Source: Apteryx mantelli
Lineage: Eukaryota > Chordata > Aves > Apterygiformes > Apterygidae
Length of the DNA: 64,000 nucleotides
Reading direction: 5' to 3'
Assembly: GCF_036417845.1 (NCBI RefSeq)
Contig: NW_027118693.1
Span: 3,792,001 to 3,856,000 of the forward strand
Positions 12,415-24,046 of the stretch are shown here, in pieces; within the stretch, counting starts at the first letter, position 1, and the number at the start of each line of letters is the position of its first letter. The notes under the pieces are model-generated. The model saw only the letters and a list, made by a program, of their open reading frames with translations. It had not been told where the DNA came from and searched no databases. The translations under genes were made by a program, and so were the position numbers.

Positions 12415-12970
12415 TGTGACTGACCAATAACCCCTGCAATGGGAGAAGGCTCAGAGGGTGAGGTGCCCATGAAGTTCAGCAACAGTGTAGGATGCAGCTC
12501 GTTAATCCTTGCTGTTGCACAGAGAACTGACTTTATCTCAACACAGAGGGGACCAGAGGGTGACCTTTGTTTTAGGTAAGTAGCCATAGCCATTAATTGG
12601 ACCAGATGTAACTGTTTCTTCCTGAGCTGATCAAAAGCATGTGAACGTCTCCCTGAATTAGCCAGACCAGCATGGAGGAAGTGTATACGTGGCTCAGCCC
12701 AACATCGAGTATAAAACCTCAACAACTAACAAAGGAATTTCAAAGAGAGCAACGGGCTTGAGCTGGCTTCAATCCACGTATTCCTTCCCGGCAACTGGGG
12801 ACACCCAGCGTCGTGATGGTGAGCATATTATAGAGACCGGTAATGGGAATCACATTGGTATTGTGATTGAACTGCATGAGTGTACTGTGATTTCAGTACA
12901 TTGCTGGATCACTCTGCTAAATCAGGAATCCCGTGTAACATCAAATATCTTCAAAGGAAACTTTTAGATT
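12415..12970 (+). mobile_element. Possible solo LTR or LTR fragment
   Basis: The segment has LTR-like layout: a TG start, a CCAATA-type box near 12,422, a TATA-like GTATAAAAC at 12,709-12,717, and then a mixed GC-rich stretch with GGGGACACCCAGCGTCGTGA near 12,799. I could not find a convincing target-site duplication or a matching terminal CA. The limits are guesses, and ordinary unique sequence with a TATA-like motif is an equal possibility. Confidence 0.25.
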
Positions 12971-15668
12971 AAACATTGCACTCCCCGTGTGGGGGGGATA
13001 TCTAAAAGAACCTGGTCAGAGAGTACTGGACTCTGACTCTCCTGCAAAGCCCGGTGCCTCTGCAAATACCCCCTGCCCAGGGCTGTCCACGCCACTCCTA
13101 ACTCTTTGCACAGAGCAAGTCGCATCCTGGGCTGTCGAGCTTTCTCGACTGACAGAGGAAAGCAGGGTGACCAGCTTCAGTGAAACGCTCTCTTTTGGGA
13201 TGGCCAAATTTGCACAAGTCTCAACAGAACTGTCTTATTGTGATATCTTAAAGGTGTCCCAATAAATCTAGCCACACTCCCCTTTCAATCCCTGCATGGT
13301 AACTGAAGTGCGACTCCAGTTTAGACGACAACAGTGATGAGACTGATCTCACCCAGTGCCAGACCCCTTCAGTGCAGAGGCCTCTGTCCAGTCCAGCTGT
13401 CCGGACTTCCCTTTCTAGTCAAGGGAGAGAAAGAAGGTGTCTCCCTGAGAGGTCTTGAGAGACTTCTGGTGACAAGCTAATGCTCCAGAAAGCTTCCCAT
13501 AACTCCTAGGTCACATTTCCCAGCACCATATGGGAACCACAGGGCATCTCGAGAAGCAATAGCCTCTATATGTTGGCAAATGAATGAAGGCCTAAATGCA
13601 AACATTTAGATATAAGGTGGAAGCTATTTTAAAGTAACTCTATGCAAGAACAGAAAAATATCCACATTTCCACAATTTCAATAATTTTTTATCAATCTGA
13701 ATTACTTTGTTCTTTCTTTTTTAGTGCCAAGCACTATGTGATGCACTGCAGCAATTACTTGCCCTATGTGAGTATACAGAGGCAGAAAGATAGACATGGA
13801 TCTGTATATACAGTTTGTCATCAGAATGCATTTCCTACCAACACTCCGAATGGAGAAGATCTGAGGAACTGCTATATCTATATTGGCATATTTCCCATCT
13901 CTTCTTCTGCCTCTTCTTCCCTTACAGAGCTCTCCAGGGGCAGATTCATTGAATCACAGCACTTAGGGCTTTTTACATTCATGTAAAAGACAACATGAGG
14001 GCCTCTGTCCTCAAATTCACTGCCATGCCGTCATCATTGTACATGTGGTGCTATTCTGACTGCAGCTTTCAAGGTGTCCCTGAAAAGAACAGGTTGTAGG
14101 AGGAAGAAGTGAGATGGAAGGGTCTAGAAGGGAGCGCTAGAGGCACCAGACGATTGCAGTAGGTCCATGAAAGTACAAAGAAAGCCTTTACATGTCCTAA
14201 ACCATAATTGCTTTCATTCTAATGAAGAAGAAAGTTGCAATATGTCATTGGCTATGTCCTTCTAAGACAAGACCTCAGGAGGCAATGGTGGCCAGGATTA
14301 AAATTCCCATTGGCTTCAGCAGCATGGGGATTTTACTGCAAGCCTATTCGCAAGAGAGATGTAGTTTGTGGAAAATGAAACTAAGGACAACAGACAATGA
14401 CATGACTCTAGTGAAAGTCAGCTAGAAGGGATTCCTAGCCATGTCGGAAGAGCAGAGGAAGAAGTATCTCCCTTTTACACCAGGGCACTCCTCTTAAATG
14501 TGTCTTAATTGGAAATGATGGCAAGAAGAAACCTCTCTGCGAAAAAGAGAGTCCATCTGGCATCAAGAGACACAGATACAAGTTTAATTTGTCCAGAGAA
14601 AACCCTCTGACTATTTTCTTCTTTCTGATCTCAGGATACCAGAAAAATAGTCTAACAATCGTTGGAAACCATTGCGCACACTGGTAAAAACATGGCTTGC
14701 TTTTCTCTTGTGTATTGATTCCTCTCTAGCGTTTGGAAAACATGCATAGAAAAGCACTGGATAGAGCTGATAAAGATGAAAACCAAGAAGAACTATTTTC
14801 TTTCTTAAAAAAGAGAAATTATTTTGATCAGACAACTGCAAGGCGTTCAGTTTCAGTCTGTCTTTTTTGACTTGTTCTGATACCAGGAATGAAACACTGC
14901 ACTCCCCAAATGGCCCCCAGTGTTTCTCATTGGCGGTTGTTAGTATTTTGTTTACTCTATTTTCTGTATTTTCCTCACACAGAAAGACCCAGAAGCAACT
15001 GAAGCACCCAAAGACTATAACGAGGTTGTACTACTTTGCCAGTGGGACACTGTGATTGTCTGAACTCCAGTTTTTCAACTCTAGGTTAAAAGCTGTCATT
15101 GCATCTTTACATGTCTGTCAATAGACTTCCCTGTCTATAATAGACTTACCCTGGCCAAGAAGCACAGAAACAACTCCTCTGCTCTTACTAGGAAATGAAA
15201 TGTGAGGAAATATTCCTTCACTCCTTCTAATTTTCCAAATATCCTTCAGAAAGGAAACAGAGAGGAAGAACGAGGTCTTTTCCAAAGTATTCATAAATGC
15301 ACTATATAATATTGAGTACACCCTCTGTGATGAAAAGAAATGAAAAACGGAGAAGTCAGGTCTGTGATTACTGTGGTGTACTGAACCACAGTTAATGTAA
15401 GTCTGTCCTACTTTTAGAATGACAGTGTGTGAAGCAAAAAAACCCATACCTTTTTCTTTCATGGTAACTCCTTTATACAACTAAGGATTGGAGGACATAA
15501 AAGCAATAGCACTCAGAAGTACCATCTTGTCCAGTTGAAATATAGGCTATTCAAGAAGGAAAACACAAGAAAGGTGTATTTGCTAATATTAAATATAATT
15601 GACAGGTGCTGGGAAATGCAAAGAGTAGTGAAAGGAATTTCAATGCCTGCTGAACGTTTTGTCTTTTT

Positions 15669-15702
15669 GCTGTTGCTGTTGTTGTTGTTGTTGTTGTTGT
15701 TC
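15669..15702 (+). repeat. (TTG)n microsatellite
   Basis: About eleven TTG/CTG triplets in a row; the first part is interrupted by two C bases. Confidence 0.9.
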
Positions 15703-16066
15703 TCCTTAGTTTCCATTCCTTATTTGACTTTCCTGCCTCATGAACTGATATTTAACCAGAGTGCCAAACTCTGCTGATAAGAACTCTGCCCAAATGAGGC
15801 AGTTACAGAGTTTACATATCTTTGGGTTATATGTCTTGTCCTTCACAGAACTACAGCTATGTGGATAAGCAGGATGTGACACCAGGGACGGAATTACTTC
15901 AGAAAAGGGATCTCTAACAGTAAAGATAGCGCATTCTTTTACAAACAATATATTCCTTCCATAACTGGGTCACACTGACTTCAGCAAGGCTGTTGCAGAT
16001 GTTTTGTGCTAGACAGGCCTGCTTCCACACAGCTGTGCCTAAAAGTTCCTGGGGGAGGATTTGCAG

Positions 16067-16800
16067 AAACATAGAATGGTTGAGGGTGGAAAGAGACCTC
16101 TGGAGACTGACCAGTTCAACCACCCTGCTCAAAGCAGGGTCAGCTAGAGCAGCTTGCTCAGGACCATTCCCAGTTGGGTTTTGAATATCTCCTGAGATGG
16201 AGACTCCACAACCTCTCTGGGCAGCCTGTTCCAGTGTTCAATCACCCTTACTGCAAAAAAGTTTTTTTTTCCTCAAGTTTAAATGGAATTTCTTGTACTT
16301 TGGTCTGTGCCTATTGCCTCTTTTTCTGCCCCTGGATACCACTGAGAAGAGCCTGGCTCCATCTTCTTTACTGCCCCCCATTAGGTATTTATACACTTTG
16401 ATGAGATCCCCCCGGAGCCTTCTGTTCTGCAGGATGAAGAGTCCCAGCTCTCTCAGCCTCTCCTCCTGTGACAGATGCTCCAGTCCCCTCATGATCTTTG
16501 TGGCTCTTACCTGGACTTGCTCCAGTATGTGCGTGTCTCTCTTACCCTGGGGAGCCCAGGACTGGACACAGCACTCCAGATGCGGTCTCACCAGTGCTGA
16601 GTAGAGGGGAAAGATCACCTCCTCTGTCCTGCTGGCAGCACTCTTCCTAATGCAGTCCAAGATGCGGTGCTTTGCTTTGCTGCAAGGGCACATTCCTGGC
16701 TCCTGTTGAACTTGTATTGGGTCCAGAATCCACCCCTGGGGTACGTTGCTGGTGCCTGGCCTCCAGCTGCCCTCCATGAGGCTGATCACAACTCTCTGAG
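16067..16800 (-). mobile_element. CR1 LINE 3' fragment with an internal deletion
   Basis: Read on the minus strand, this covers the CR1 3' half. A still-open frame of 183 codons contains the residues [22 protein letters not shown], QVRATKIMRGLEHL and LRGDLIKVYKYL. The 3' end is near 16,067 (ATAGAATGGTTGAGG on plus). Compared with the copy at 27-28.6 kb, the sequence jumps at about 16,705-16,735 from the CACATT..CTGGCTC part directly to CCCCTGGGGTAC, losing roughly 300 bp including the catalytic FADD region. It cannot encode an active enzyme. Confidence 0.85.
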
Positions 16801-17814
16801 CTTGGCAGTTCGGTGAGAGTGACCATTGTCATGAGCCCTCCCTGAATCCTCCTTCTGCAAGCTTAAGTGTGGGAATGTGAAACAGGCCCTGAGAGTCGAG
16901 TGCTGCCTGAGCACTGCCGGACTTTTCCCCCCATAGTGACTCAGTTCGATACAAATGAGCATGCAAGAAGCAAGGAAAACATTAGAGTAACGCAATATCA
17001 CTTGCATATAGATAGACAGATACAACATCACTTTGTTTTAGAGGCTAGAGATGGTTTTTGAGGCTTCAGTGTAATTAACTACATCTTTGTAGTTACGCCT
17101 TCCCCCTCCACCCTGGTAAACTATCTTGCACTGAACTCCAACCTAACCATTTTTGTGAACTTGTTCCCCTCCTCCATTGTAACCCTCCCTCCATTTCCCT
17201 TAACCCCAGTCAGCTGGGCATGTGTCATCCCCACCATCCTGAGGATTCCTTCCACCCTTGGGAGACAAAAGGCTTCCCACCTGCTCCTCTTACTTCTTGG
17301 TGGCAACAATTTTCTATGGCTCCTAGAAAGGCTGCAGGACCATTCAAGGAGGGATGTGTCCTCCCCATCCCAGGCTGTGAGTCATCAGGTGTTGTGGGGG
17401 AGCTGAGCCTCACGCCTGCATCAGAGGGGACCCCCCCTCTGCCCCTGAGGCCCACCCCCGTAGCATCCCATGAGTAGCTCCGAGGGGTGCTGAGGCCTCC
17501 AGCTGCCCTGGAGAGCCCAGGGTGTGGGGAGAGCCACAGGCTCTCGCACCAGCCCACCGACCCTGCATGATGCCAGGCCAGCACAGTGAAAGGCCCTGGA
17601 TGTGCCTCAGGACATCTGCACAGTGGGACGGCAGACAGTGCAGCATGCAGGGACTTGTGTATTTCTCAAGGTGCTGCTGAAGGCCAGGCTGGAGACCTGT
17701 CCCTGGACAAGGTGGCCTGGCACGAGGTGCCTGCCCCAAAGCCTCTTCAGGATCTGCTCTAGAAGAATCCCAAGCAGTACAGTCCTGGAGGGAAGAGGGA
17801 TCACCTCCCCCAAG
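16801..17814. other. Non-coding stretch between CR1 fragments
   Basis: No recognisable gene. The part from about 17,640 may still be diverged CR1 leading into the next fragment, but I cannot align it with confidence. Confidence 0.35.
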
Positions 17815-18200
17815 CTCAAGAATGAACTATCCTGACAAACTGAAAATCAAGAAGAAGCATCAGGAGGCCTGCAGGTATGAACCAGGAGCTGCTGACAAAA
17901 CTCAGACGTAAAAAGGAAGTCTACAAGAGGTGAAAGCAGATACAAGTGACCTAGGAGGAATAGAGAGACACTGTCCAAGCATGGAGGGATGGGGTCAGGA
18001 AAGCCAGAGCCCACCTGGAGTTGAATCTGGTGAGGGAAGTGAAGGGCAACAAGGAAGGCTTCTACAGATCCATCAGCAGCAAGAGGAAGGCTAGGGAAAA
18101 TGTGGCCCTGCTGCTAATTGGGGTAGGGGCCTTGGTGACAAAGCAGAGGGGAAAGGTGGAGGTATCTCCCTTCTGTGTTGTCCCTCTGGCAGATCTCGGG
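17815..18200 (+). mobile_element. CR1 ORF2 fragment (linker between endonuclease and reverse transcriptase)
   Basis: Frames on the plus strand give pieces such as LLTKLRRKKEVYKR and GNKEGFYRSISSKRKAREN, followed by an LVTKQ stretch. These are typical of CR1 ORF2 between its endonuclease and reverse transcriptase domains. In-frame stops (for example after KEVYKR) show that it is dead. Confidence 0.75.
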
Positions 18201-18339
18201 GTAGGTCAAGCCTGCCTGAGCACCAGGGCCTGTGAATAGGAGGCTTCTGCTGGTTGTCCGAGGAAGGCCTCATCTACTCCTTCCTGACCAGGCGGTCTAG
18301 AGCAGACACCCACACAAACATTGCCCATGATCTGCCCAT

Positions 18340-18570
18340 TAATCCTAACCCATCAGGTCTCGACCAGCTTATCCTCCATCCCCAGGCAGAGCTCCATGCC
18401 TTCCCGCTGCTCTCTCACATAAAGGACAACTGCCCCTCCTTGCCATCCCAGCCGGTGCCTCCTAAAGAGCCTCTGTCCATCCCTCCCAGCATTACAGTTG
18501 TGTGAGCTGTCCCACCACGTCTCCATGATCCCAATGAGATTGCAGCCCTGTAAATGCACACAGATTTCTG
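18340..18570 (-). mobile_element. CR1 endonuclease-domain fragment, inverted relative to its neighbour
   Basis: The minus strand encodes NLIGIMETWWDSSHN and GGAVVLYVREQ..ELCLGM, characteristic of the apurinic-like endonuclease domain of CR1 ORF2. Its direction is opposite to the fragment at 17,815-18,200, so the two are not one continuous insertion. Confidence 0.75.
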
Positions 18571-18884
18571 ACTCCTCCTGTTTGTTCCCCCACTTCCTGG
18601 CAGGGTCTACCAGCAGCTCTCAAGTGAACCCCCGCTCCCCTCCCAAAGTGGGCACACAGCACTTAGGTGTTGTCTCTCTCTGCAGGAGTTGAATATCTGT
18701 GACACTGTGTTGGGGCTTTTTCACCAATGGGTCAAGTCCCTCCGTGGTGTCCCTGACCCAGCATGGCTCACCTGTGGGCTGCTGTTCCTCAGGGTGTCCC
18801 TGCTCCAGCGCAGGTTGCCTTTAGACCACAGTATCTCAGAGGTGTACCCTCTGGGAATGGAGCATCTCCTTCCAAGGGCCTCTC

Positions 18885-19505
18885 ATCCTGCCAAGGGCAC
18901 CACGGAGAAGATTCTGGCTCCACCTCCTTTACTCCCTCCCATCAGATGCTTATAAACCTTGATAAGAGCCTTTTCTGAGCCTTTTCTTCTCCAGGCTAAA
19001 CAGTTCCAGGTCTCACAGACTTTCCATGTATGAGATGCTCCAGAACCTTAATCATCTTTGTGGCCCTTTGCTGGACTTGCTCCAATATGTCCACGTGTCT
19101 CCTGTACTGGGGAGCCCTGAACTAGACACACCAGTCCAGAAGTGGTCTCACCAATGCTGAGTAGAGGGGGAGGATCATCTCCCTTGACCTCCTGCCAACG
19201 TTCTTCCTAAGGTAGCCCAGGATACCATTGGCTTTTGCTGCAAGGGCACATTGCTGGCTCACGGTCAACTTGGTGTTCACCAGGACACCCAGGTCCTTCT
19301 CTGCAGACGGCACCCAGGCTGTACTGGTGCATGGGGTCATTCTTCCCTAGGTGAAGGACTTGGCATTTTCCTTTCCTGAACTCCATGAGGTTTCTCTCTG
19401 CTCTTTTCTCCAGTCTGTCAAGATCACTGAATGGCAGGGCAACCATCTGGTGTATCAGCCACTCCTCCCAGTGCTGTATCATCAGCAAACTTGCTGACGG
19501 TGCAC
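18885..19505 (-). mobile_element. CR1 ORF2 reverse-transcriptase C-terminal fragment
   Basis: On plus, landmarks include TTGTGGCCCTTTGCTGGACT (about 19,058), CTGGGGAGCCCTGAACTAGA, AATGCTGAGTAGAGGGGGAG and GTCATTCTTCCCTAGGTGAA. All appear in the same order in the copy at 27-28.6 kb. The terminal 3' part is missing and the frame is broken by indels. It ends near TCAGCAAACTTGCTGACGG. Confidence 0.85.
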
Positions 19506-22500
19506 TCCTGAAGCCAAGGGCATGGGACAGAGCTTTGTAAGCTCCTGATACGGTTATCCTCCTCCGGGAAATGGTCTTCTGGTTGGGCAGCAAAGTCTTG
19601 TTAGAAGGCCAGTGTCTCTGTAGTTTCCTTCTCCCAAGGGGGACCAGGGAGATGCCATGACTTTCTCTGGGTCAAGCCCCAGCCCCTGCTGCAGAGACAC
19701 GTGGCCTGGAAGACCTTGGAGCCAGCCTCCAGGTACACAGAGCAGCAGAGAGTCAAGCTTCCAGCTTCTGCTTGAAAGCCAGTTCATGCTCAAAGCTAAC
19801 AGGTGCGTTTCCAGGAATCATTTGAAGCACAAGGACAGCAGTTGCCTCAGTGATGAAAGCTTCACACTTGCTCTACAGGCAGTGAAAGCAATGAAGAAAA
19901 CCCTAGCTGATCAGTTCAGTACTGAGCTCCACCTCTTGGTCACTTCCTTGGGTGTCACGGGCCCTCCTCCCGCTCCTCACCCACTTCTGTCTACCAAAAG
20001 CTCTCCCAAGCCTCCTCCACTCTTTCTGTCTCCCCATCAGGTTCCCCAGAGCCCTTTGGACCCCTTGTCCCCCTGGTTTGGCCCCATGGGGGAGGAGGGG
20101 TCCCAGCACCACTTGTGTGCACCCCTGTGCACCCGGAGCTGTGAGCCGCGGTGGATGGTGCTTCCCACCACCCAGCAGCACCAGCCCTGACCTCAGGGGA
20201 TGGCTGTGGTGGTGCCAAATGCTCCCACAACTGGGGTCACATCTGGAGCATTACTCCAGCTGTGATTGGAGACTGGCCCAGCAGAGACCCCCACCAGGAA
20301 CAGCTGCTCTCTGTTCAACCTTGCAATTATAGAAGGATGCTGAGTGTGGATAAAATGCCACCCTGACTGGTGTACATGACCACACTCACTAGAGACAGGT
20401 GGATATATTTCATAAGGACAATCACTCATAGCACACATTCTTCAGAATTCCTTCACGCAAACCCTTTGCAAGCAAAGTGCTGTGGTCAAAATGGACCCCA
20501 AGATGCAGGAAGACTGGCCAAATGTCTCTGTGCATCAACCCTACACGAGGTGATACATCAGCTGGAAGCACAATGACATGGGGACATGCTTCCTGAAAGA
20601 CTGGTGAGGAAATTGAGGAGACACTGGGCTACTCCAGCCACTCCTCTGCACCCCCTGGATGTATTGGAAAATGAAGAAATGGGTTGAAACAAGAAGAGAT
20701 CTAGAGCCCAGCTTAGACAGAGACAGGGTCCAATAGTCCCCTGGGAACACTGGAGTTCAGTAACAAGCCTATGGGCAGAGGCTTGTGCTCTGCTGGGCTG
20801 TCCACACTGAGTACAAAGGAGGTGGACTAAGAGCCTGCCTGTACTCAGGGAAAGGGAAAGCCTTGCTCAGTGTCACCACGGATGAGACTGCTCTCACTGA
20901 ACTTTAGGTGAACAATTCAGAGGTCAAAAGAGAGGTGCCTAGTCCTAACCTAGATGCATTAAGATGGTAAGAGAGGTCTGCATTATGTTGGCAGTTATCA
21001 CTCTGAACCCTCAGGTTCACACTTCCTTTTGGAGGGGTAGAAGATAGTCAGGTGGCCCTTAGGAACCAACATCTCACCCCTGAAGAGCTCCCAGAGGTCT
21101 GCAATGAAGATGCCTAGATGTCAGTCTGTCACTCCAGCCTCCCTCTGCCCTTAGAGAGGAGGAATCTGTTCCTCTCCTCTCCTTTAGAAATCCATTCTGC
21201 GAAAAGTTGAATCATGTACTAAACTCCACTGACTAACCCAGGGGAACCTAAGGTGTCTACCTCTTGAACATTTAAAATCTATCCTTTCGATGTCCAACAT
21301 TAGAAAGATAAGGCAGGGAGCGTGACAGTAGCTCCACAGAAGCTGCTTTCACAGATTACATTTCTTGATAGCACTTTTAAAGATTTTGTGTTTCTCTCTC
21401 TTAGACTGCCTCACAAAATGGATCTACATTTCTGCAGGGATTAGGTCACCCGGGTACCAGCTATCATTTTAATTAATGTCCTGTCACCCTCTCAGACCGA
21501 CTCTGCTGAGGAGCATCTCAGGAAAGCACAGGGGACCGTGATTCTTCAGGGAATACCAAAGGGCTTTGGGTGGTTTTACTTGAAAGGAAAAAAAAATCAG
21601 AGCTTACTTCTGTCTGGCAGCACAGTGCATCAGAACAAACGGCATTAGCAGCTGACTCAAAGAGGCTCTGCAAGAACCTTGAAATGAGACATGCCAGATT
21701 GTTCTCTCAAGGTTGTGGGAGGAGAGGGAAGGAGATGATGGTCTGCAGAAATTCTGCTGGCCTTCTATTTCCCCTTGATAGTGTTTCCTGCACATAGATT
21801 AATGTAAGTAACTACTTTGCCGCATTTCACCTCATTTTTTGTTGATTGCTATTTTTGTTGTTGTTACTGAGTTCCTAGACTGCCTGCCTGCCTGCCTGCC
21901 TGTGACTGTCCCCCTTTGCCTGTGATATTTCTCAGGCAATGAGACCTTGCTGATCAGTCTGTGTCTATGTGCCTGGGTCTCTGCCCCTTCCTCTGCTTTA
22001 GCTTGTTGGCCAGGTCCAGCTAAGCAGCACAGAGTAGTATTGTTCTCTCTTTTGGGCTTATACAAGTTCCGTGAGCAAAAGCGGCAGGATGGAAAGGAGA
22101 TGGTCTACATAGGGGTAGACTGTCCTGAGAGGACTGCATTGAGAATTCAACATCTTCAAGACCTCAGGTAACGAATTCAGGACCGACTCCATATCAAACC
22201 AAGCTTCGTTTTTTCCAGTGTTCACAGAAAAAAAAAAAAAAGTCTTTTGGGTTTCTGTTTGTTTGTTTGTTATTTGTTTTACAAGATAGGGCGCTTATTT
22301 TTTTTATCCCCAGCTGATGAAATTCCCTACTTATCTTTTTATCTCCTAGGATTTTCTTTTTTTTCTTTCTCTCTCCTTTGTATTACTTGTATTACTTTTT
22401 TATTTTTCCTTCTGATGGCCAGCATGTTTTATCAAAACCATTTCTCAGCAAGAAAGATTGCTGCAACTGAAGAAAAATCTCTTTGTAAAGATTTCTGCTC

Positions 22501-23083
22501 TGTATGGAATAGTTCAAGCTTGGAGGGAAAGACCACAGTTTGAATCATAGAATATTTGTCTTCCCTCTTTTTGGCTTTGTCCCTCCTATTACCTTTATTT
22601 CCCAGTGGCCTCCTCCTTTATCACCATCCTCTTTCTGCTTTCTCTCCATTCCTTACCCAAACAAAAAGTTAATGTCACTTTGAAGAGATGTTTTATCTTT
22701 CTCCAGGATGCATTTTATCTCATCTGAAAATACAGATTTAAGATAGACTAGAGAAAGAATGACTGAGAAATGTCTATTTTTTTCTCCATTGGCTATAAAA
22801 GGACACTTGAGTAAGGAGCTTAAATGCAAAAACTTACATGTTGTTAATAGTGGATTCCTACTCTAACCTAGAAACTAAGTTTGTTGTTACTGTTTGAAAT
22901 GGTGTCTCCTTGCTCTGTGTTGTTTCTCCGTGCCTCTCCTATCTTCTCTGTTTTCCTTACAGACTTTTTGTGTTTCCCCATGTATCTCTTTTATTATACT
23001 TTTACATTTCTCTACCTGTCTCCACTTCCTCTAACCTTATGAGGAATCGTTTCCTCCACTCACTGTCTTCTCTTACTCACTGC
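19506..23083. other. Non-coding stretch upstream of the plus-strand OR gene
   Basis: I see no gene. It includes a TGCC microsatellite. A 5' non-coding exon of the OR gene may lie here: a CAG/GTAACG donor-like site occurs near 22,168, but nothing proves its use. Confidence 0.35.
21881..21902 (+). repeat. (TGCC)n microsatellite
   Basis: Five tandem TGCC units. Confidence 0.85.
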
Positions 23084-23085
23084 AG
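23084..23085 (+). other. Likely 3' splice site upstream of the OR coding exon
   Basis: A pyrimidine-rich run (about 23,052-23,080) ends in CACTGCAG 13 bp before the ATG, as expected for joining an OR 5' non-coding exon. Two further AGs (23,089-23,090 and 23,095-23,096) could serve instead. Confidence 0.5.
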
Positions 23086-23098
23086 CTCAGTTGCAGAT

Positions 23099-24046
23099 AT
23101 GTTGAACCATACGACTGTCACAGAGTTCCTTCTCTTGGGCTTCCCCTCTCTCCACCATCAGGAGTACCTAATAGCAATCGCTTTCCTGGCTTCCTACCTG
23201 GTGATCTTAGTTGGAAACTTGCTGATCATTGCCCTCGTTCTTTCTGACCGAGACCTCCACAGACCCATGTACTTTTTCCTCTGCAACCTCTCCTCTTTGG
23301 AGATCTTCATCGCTACATGCATCATACCCAAAACAGTAGCAAGCTTGTTGATGGGCAACAAAACCATCTCCTTCCCAGCTTGCATAATTCAGTCCTACTT
23401 CTACTTCCTCTTGGGCAGCACTGAGTTTGTCCTTCTGGCTGTCATGTCCTACGACCGTTATGTGGCCATATGCTACCCTCTTCAGTACCCCATGCTCATG
23501 AACAGTCGACTTTGTGTTCAGCTCCTGTTGGGGTCATGGACTGCAGGCTTCCTGGCCACCGTTGTCCCCACTGTCCTAGTTGTCAGGCTGCCCTTCTGCA
23601 ATGACAATCGTATTGACCACTTCTTCTGTGAAGGCGTGCTTTTGATCAAGCTGTCCTGTGCAGAAACACAGACTGTGGAGCTGATAAATTTCATAACCTT
23701 TTCCATCATCCTCCTTGGCTCACTGGTCATGACAGCAATGTCCTACCTATACATCATTAACACCATCCTTAGGTTGCCCTCAGCTTCATCGAGGAACAAG
23801 GCATTTTCGACATGCTCCTCTCACTTCACCATTGTCATCTTGGGCTACGGTAGCTGCATCTTCCAGTATGTGCAGCCTTCAAGTCACCACACTTCCTATT
23901 ACAAAACGGTGGCCCTGCTCAACACAGTGGTAACTCCTCTGATGAGCCCCTTCATTTTCAGCCTGAGGAATGAGCAGATGAAGAAAGCTCTCAAGGTGGG
24001 CTTGAAGAGAAGTGTGATAATCTCCAGAAAATGTTTTTCCTTTTGA
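23099..24046 (+). CDS. Intact class II olfactory receptor (OR6/OR11-like)
   Basis: The ATG at 23,099 gives 315 residues. The frame is open further upstream but only from a TTG, with no OR similarity and across a splice acceptor, so that extension is rejected. Seen: glycosylation site NHT (3-5), GN at 39-40, HRPMYFFLCNLS (54-65), MSYDRYVAIC (116-125), SY at 215-216, NKAFSTCSSH (233-242) and a TM7 end reading SPFIFSLRN (283-291). The TM5-TM6 style (CAET, ILLGSL, TILRLPS, KAFSTCSSH) resembles families 6 and 11, but family assignment needs a search. The usual NPxxY of TM7 is SPxxF here; Phe is common in some OR families, Ser for Asn is unusual. The receptor would act in the olfactory neuron membrane. 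It shows no frameshift. Confidence 0.93.
   Translation: MLNHTTVTEFLLLGFPSLHHQEYLIAIAFLASYLVILVGNLLIIALVLSDRDLHRPMYFFLCNLSSLEIFIATCIIPKTVASLLMGNKTISFPACIIQSYFYFLLGSTEFVLLAVMSYDRYVAICYPLQYPMLMNSRLCVQLLLGSWTAGFLATVVPTVLVVRLPFCNDNRIDHFFCEGVLLIKLSCAETQTVELINFITFSIILLGSLVMTAMSYLYIINTILRLPSASSRNKAFSTCSSHFTIVILGYGSCIFQYVQPSSHHTSYYKTVALLNTVVTPLMSPFIFSLRNEQMKKALKVGLKRSVIISRKCFSF

Larger units (their letters stand above)
10921..16066. other. AT-richer non-coding stretch
   Basis: No gene is supported. It holds a poly(T) run (about 11,013-11,029), a possible LTR fragment (12,415-12,970) and a TTG microsatellite. Short ORFs here lack domains. Confidence 0.4.

Noticed and set aside
18575..18880. Possible pseudogene or 5' CR1 part between CR1 pieces
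   Set aside because: I could not match it to a known element or gene; short frames only.
22910..23098. 63-residue N-terminal extension of the OR gene
   Set aside because: It begins with TTG, crosses a likely splice acceptor, and makes the protein longer than any usual OR. The ATG at 23,099 gives the normal length.
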